Shown: one piece after another, positions 62,101 through 64,000 of the stretch
Position numbering within the stretch: the stretch's first letter is position 1
How the letters are laid out: every line of letters starts with the position of its first letter
Origin: Eopsaltria australis
Lineage: Eukaryota > Chordata > Aves > Passeriformes > Petroicidae
NCBI GenBank assembly: GCA_034509425.1
Contig: JAVTVJ010000994.1
Coordinates: 372,001-436,000, forward strand
DNA: 64,000 nt
Reading direction: 5' to 3'
Translations under genes and position numbers: made by a program
The notes under the pieces: generated by a model
Databases searched by the model: none
Seen by the model: only the letters and a program-made list of their open reading frames with translations
Told to the model about the DNA's origin: nothing

Positions 62101-62940
62101 CAGGTTAAAGAAACCCAAATCATAATTAACTTTTCTTCTCTCTGTTCAATAATTAATTACCCTGAAAAAAGACCACAGCAACAAAAACTGCTCTGCTTAC
62201 CTTTGCAGTAAAGGGAGTATAGAACTTTCTGGAAATCTGACCTACCCAAGTCTGGTTTAGGATCAGCAGTGGGCTTGACTTGTGAAATTTGGCTATAAGC
62301 TCAAATTCAGATTTTCTTGTAAGTGTAATGTATATCAGGATCTCTCAGAGTGGTTTGGGTCCGTACTCGTATCTCCTGACTGCAGCAATCCAAGGGCACT
62401 TGTTCATGTCAAATTGATTTGCTCCTGTGAAAAGTTTTGAAGTTACAGTGAGTTTAAGTCTTGTTTAAATACAGTACTATAAATTCAGCTGTTTCTGCAC
62501 CTATTACAGCATAACTTCACTGATGGGACCCTGAGCACTAAAAACGTGCTTCTAAAAATGCTGACCTTGGGAGGAGCGGGATAAAAGACAAGTTCTGGAG
62601 TCTTCCTTGGGCTTAATAGTTTGAGGTTTATCTCTATTAGAGCTCCAGTGAACTTCTATTGCTGTTCTTACACAGCCCGAGTAGCTCTGTCACCTGTGGG
62701 CAGAGTAATTCCATGAATGTCCTTGGCATTGCAGTGGATTTATACCCCTGCTCTCCGACTCGAAGCAGAGTTTGGGTTTCCGTGAATGACAGCAGCAGCA
62801 GGAACCCACAGTTCTATGTGTCACACTGTGAGCTCTTAAAACGCAATCAAAACGATCAATCTGAAGAGTCTCTGGAAAACAAATTTGCAGTTTAAGCACC
62901 AAGCACAAAGTGTCCCTTCCTCTTTGTTCAGTGAATTAGC
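59158..62940. other. Intergenic, nothing recognised
   Basis: No exon chain or RNA gene seen. The open frames at 59.4-60.0 and 60.9-61.1 kb have no family resemblance. Confidence 0.45.
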
Positions 62941-62949
62941 TTTTGAAAA

Positions 62950-63200
62950 GGCCAAGAGCTGCAGCAGAGATAAGAAGGGCTGAAGAATTCAGAGCAGGTG
63001 GCACCAACTGTGCGAGCCCAGCTCCAGCTCCAGCCCCAGCCCCAGCCGCAGCCAGGAGGGTCCGGCCCAGCTGCGGATCAGCCGCGGGTCCGGGGCGGCT
63101 CCCGCGGGAGGACAGCGCGCTCCGGCCGCAGCACCGGGGCTGCCCCACGGCTGGGGGCTCCTCTGTCCCTCAGACAGAGCCCCGAGGAATGCCGCGGCAA
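62950..63200. other. Small GC- and CpG-rich patch
   Basis: About 250 bases of high GC with clustered CpGs, including a short CAGCCC/CAGCTC hexamer run near 63017-63052. It is isolated in AT-rich DNA 7 kb upstream of the MME island. No protein family or splice-bounded exon recognised. It could be an enhancer or a non-coding RNA promoter. Confidence 0.4.
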
Positions 63201-64000
63201 AATCCAACAGCATGGCCATGCAGAAATAGCTTAACCACTTCTTCACTGATCATGGTGGACACTGGGCTGCATTTGCCAAGCACAGCTCCTGTGGAAGAGC
63301 AAACCCCGGTGTTTATTTTTGTAGGGGATAATAGCACTTACCTACCATGCGTGAAGGTGTAGAAAATACCCTTGGTTAAATTTCTTTGTGTGAAAATTGT
63401 GACATGTGTTCTTCATTTCTGAGGACTGGAAATGGTAGCATTTACTCTGTGAGGATTCTTATGAAATAGTCATGCATTGATGTAATTTCCACATGTTTTT
63501 ATAGACTTTTAAGTTTTTCTTGTCTTAAGACTACTGTTCTAGTTACAGTTTGACCTTCACTCCAGCAAGACTTCCTCTGGAAAATATTCAGAAATGCTCA
63601 GAACTAGTAGAATTATTTTCCTTATTTTCATACTTTAAAGAAGTATTTCTGTTGCAGCTGTTCCTTATTTGGGTGAGGGAATGGTGCAAAACAATGGCTA
63701 TAAAATACTACACACCCCCACACAGTGCACTGAGCTTGTCTCACTTCTGTTCTGTTCATCCCGTGCATGGGATTTTACACCACTGTGAATGCTCTGAAGT
63801 CTGTCCTTGTAGAAATCCCCCTTTGCCCTTTGGGAATGTCCTGTACATCCTCTGCAGGGCAGTTCCTTTGGGAGTGCGTTCTGCTGGAAGGCATAGCCCT
63901 GCTGTTGGTACTCACTGCTGGGAGGTGCGTTCATCCTCCAGCTCAGGCACTGCCCTCCCTGGGCTTTGTCTGGGCTTTGGTCCCCGGGAGGGTAAAATCC
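63201..64000. other. Window end, nothing recognised
   Basis: No feature that I can support on either strand. Confidence 0.4.

Overview
This is a stretch of vertebrate nuclear DNA, almost certainly from a bird and probably a songbird. The evidence is CR1 LINE tails, avian-type endogenous-retrovirus LTRs, many GC-rich minisatellites, and a very compact version of a gene that spans roughly 100 kb in mammals. It is mostly non-coding. I can support two protein-coding genes, which point towards each other.

Gene 1 (minus strand, about 55.4 kb down to about 24.8 kb) is MME, which encodes neprilysin. I reconstructed 22 coding exons from splice sites, reading phase and family similarity. Their coding lengths sum to 2,253 nt, which is 750 codons plus a stop and equals the length of human neprilysin. 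The transmembrane anchor, twelve expected cysteines, HEITH and GENIAD zinc motifs and C-terminal CRVW are all present. A CpG island at about 55.2-56.0 kb is the likely promoter.

Gene 2 (plus strand, about 18.7-21.2 kb) is STRIT1, which encodes DWORF, a 35-residue sarcoplasmic-reticulum micropeptide that activates the SERCA calcium pump. It is split so that only 13 coding bases lie in exon 1, and the second coding exon is 95 bases. A muscle-style promoter sits just upstream. Starting within about ten bases of the stop codon, the 3' UTR carries a 59-bp tandem array in which nearly every unit contains a consensus 5' splice donor. This is the most unusual structure in the window. MME next to STRIT1 agrees with the human chromosome 3q25 neighbourhood.

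Other regions. 1-18.6 kb: no convincing gene; minisatellites, CR1 scraps, a perfect 55-bp duplication and an AT-rich island. 21.2-26.1 kb: STRIT1 3' end, an ERV LTR, an unexplained GC-rich patch and the MME 3' UTR. 26.1-52.2 kb: MME exons and introns, with a solo LTR, CR1 copies and a possible retrocopy ending in poly(A). 52.2-56 kb: MME intron 1 and promoter with an 18-bp minisatellite, a CCGT microsatellite and a GAGCCC hexanucleotide run. 56-64 kb: MME upstream intergenic DNA with one good CR1 tail, a long poly(T) and a small GC-rich patch at about 63.0-63.2 kb. PLCH1, expected to the left of STRIT1 from synteny, is not visible.
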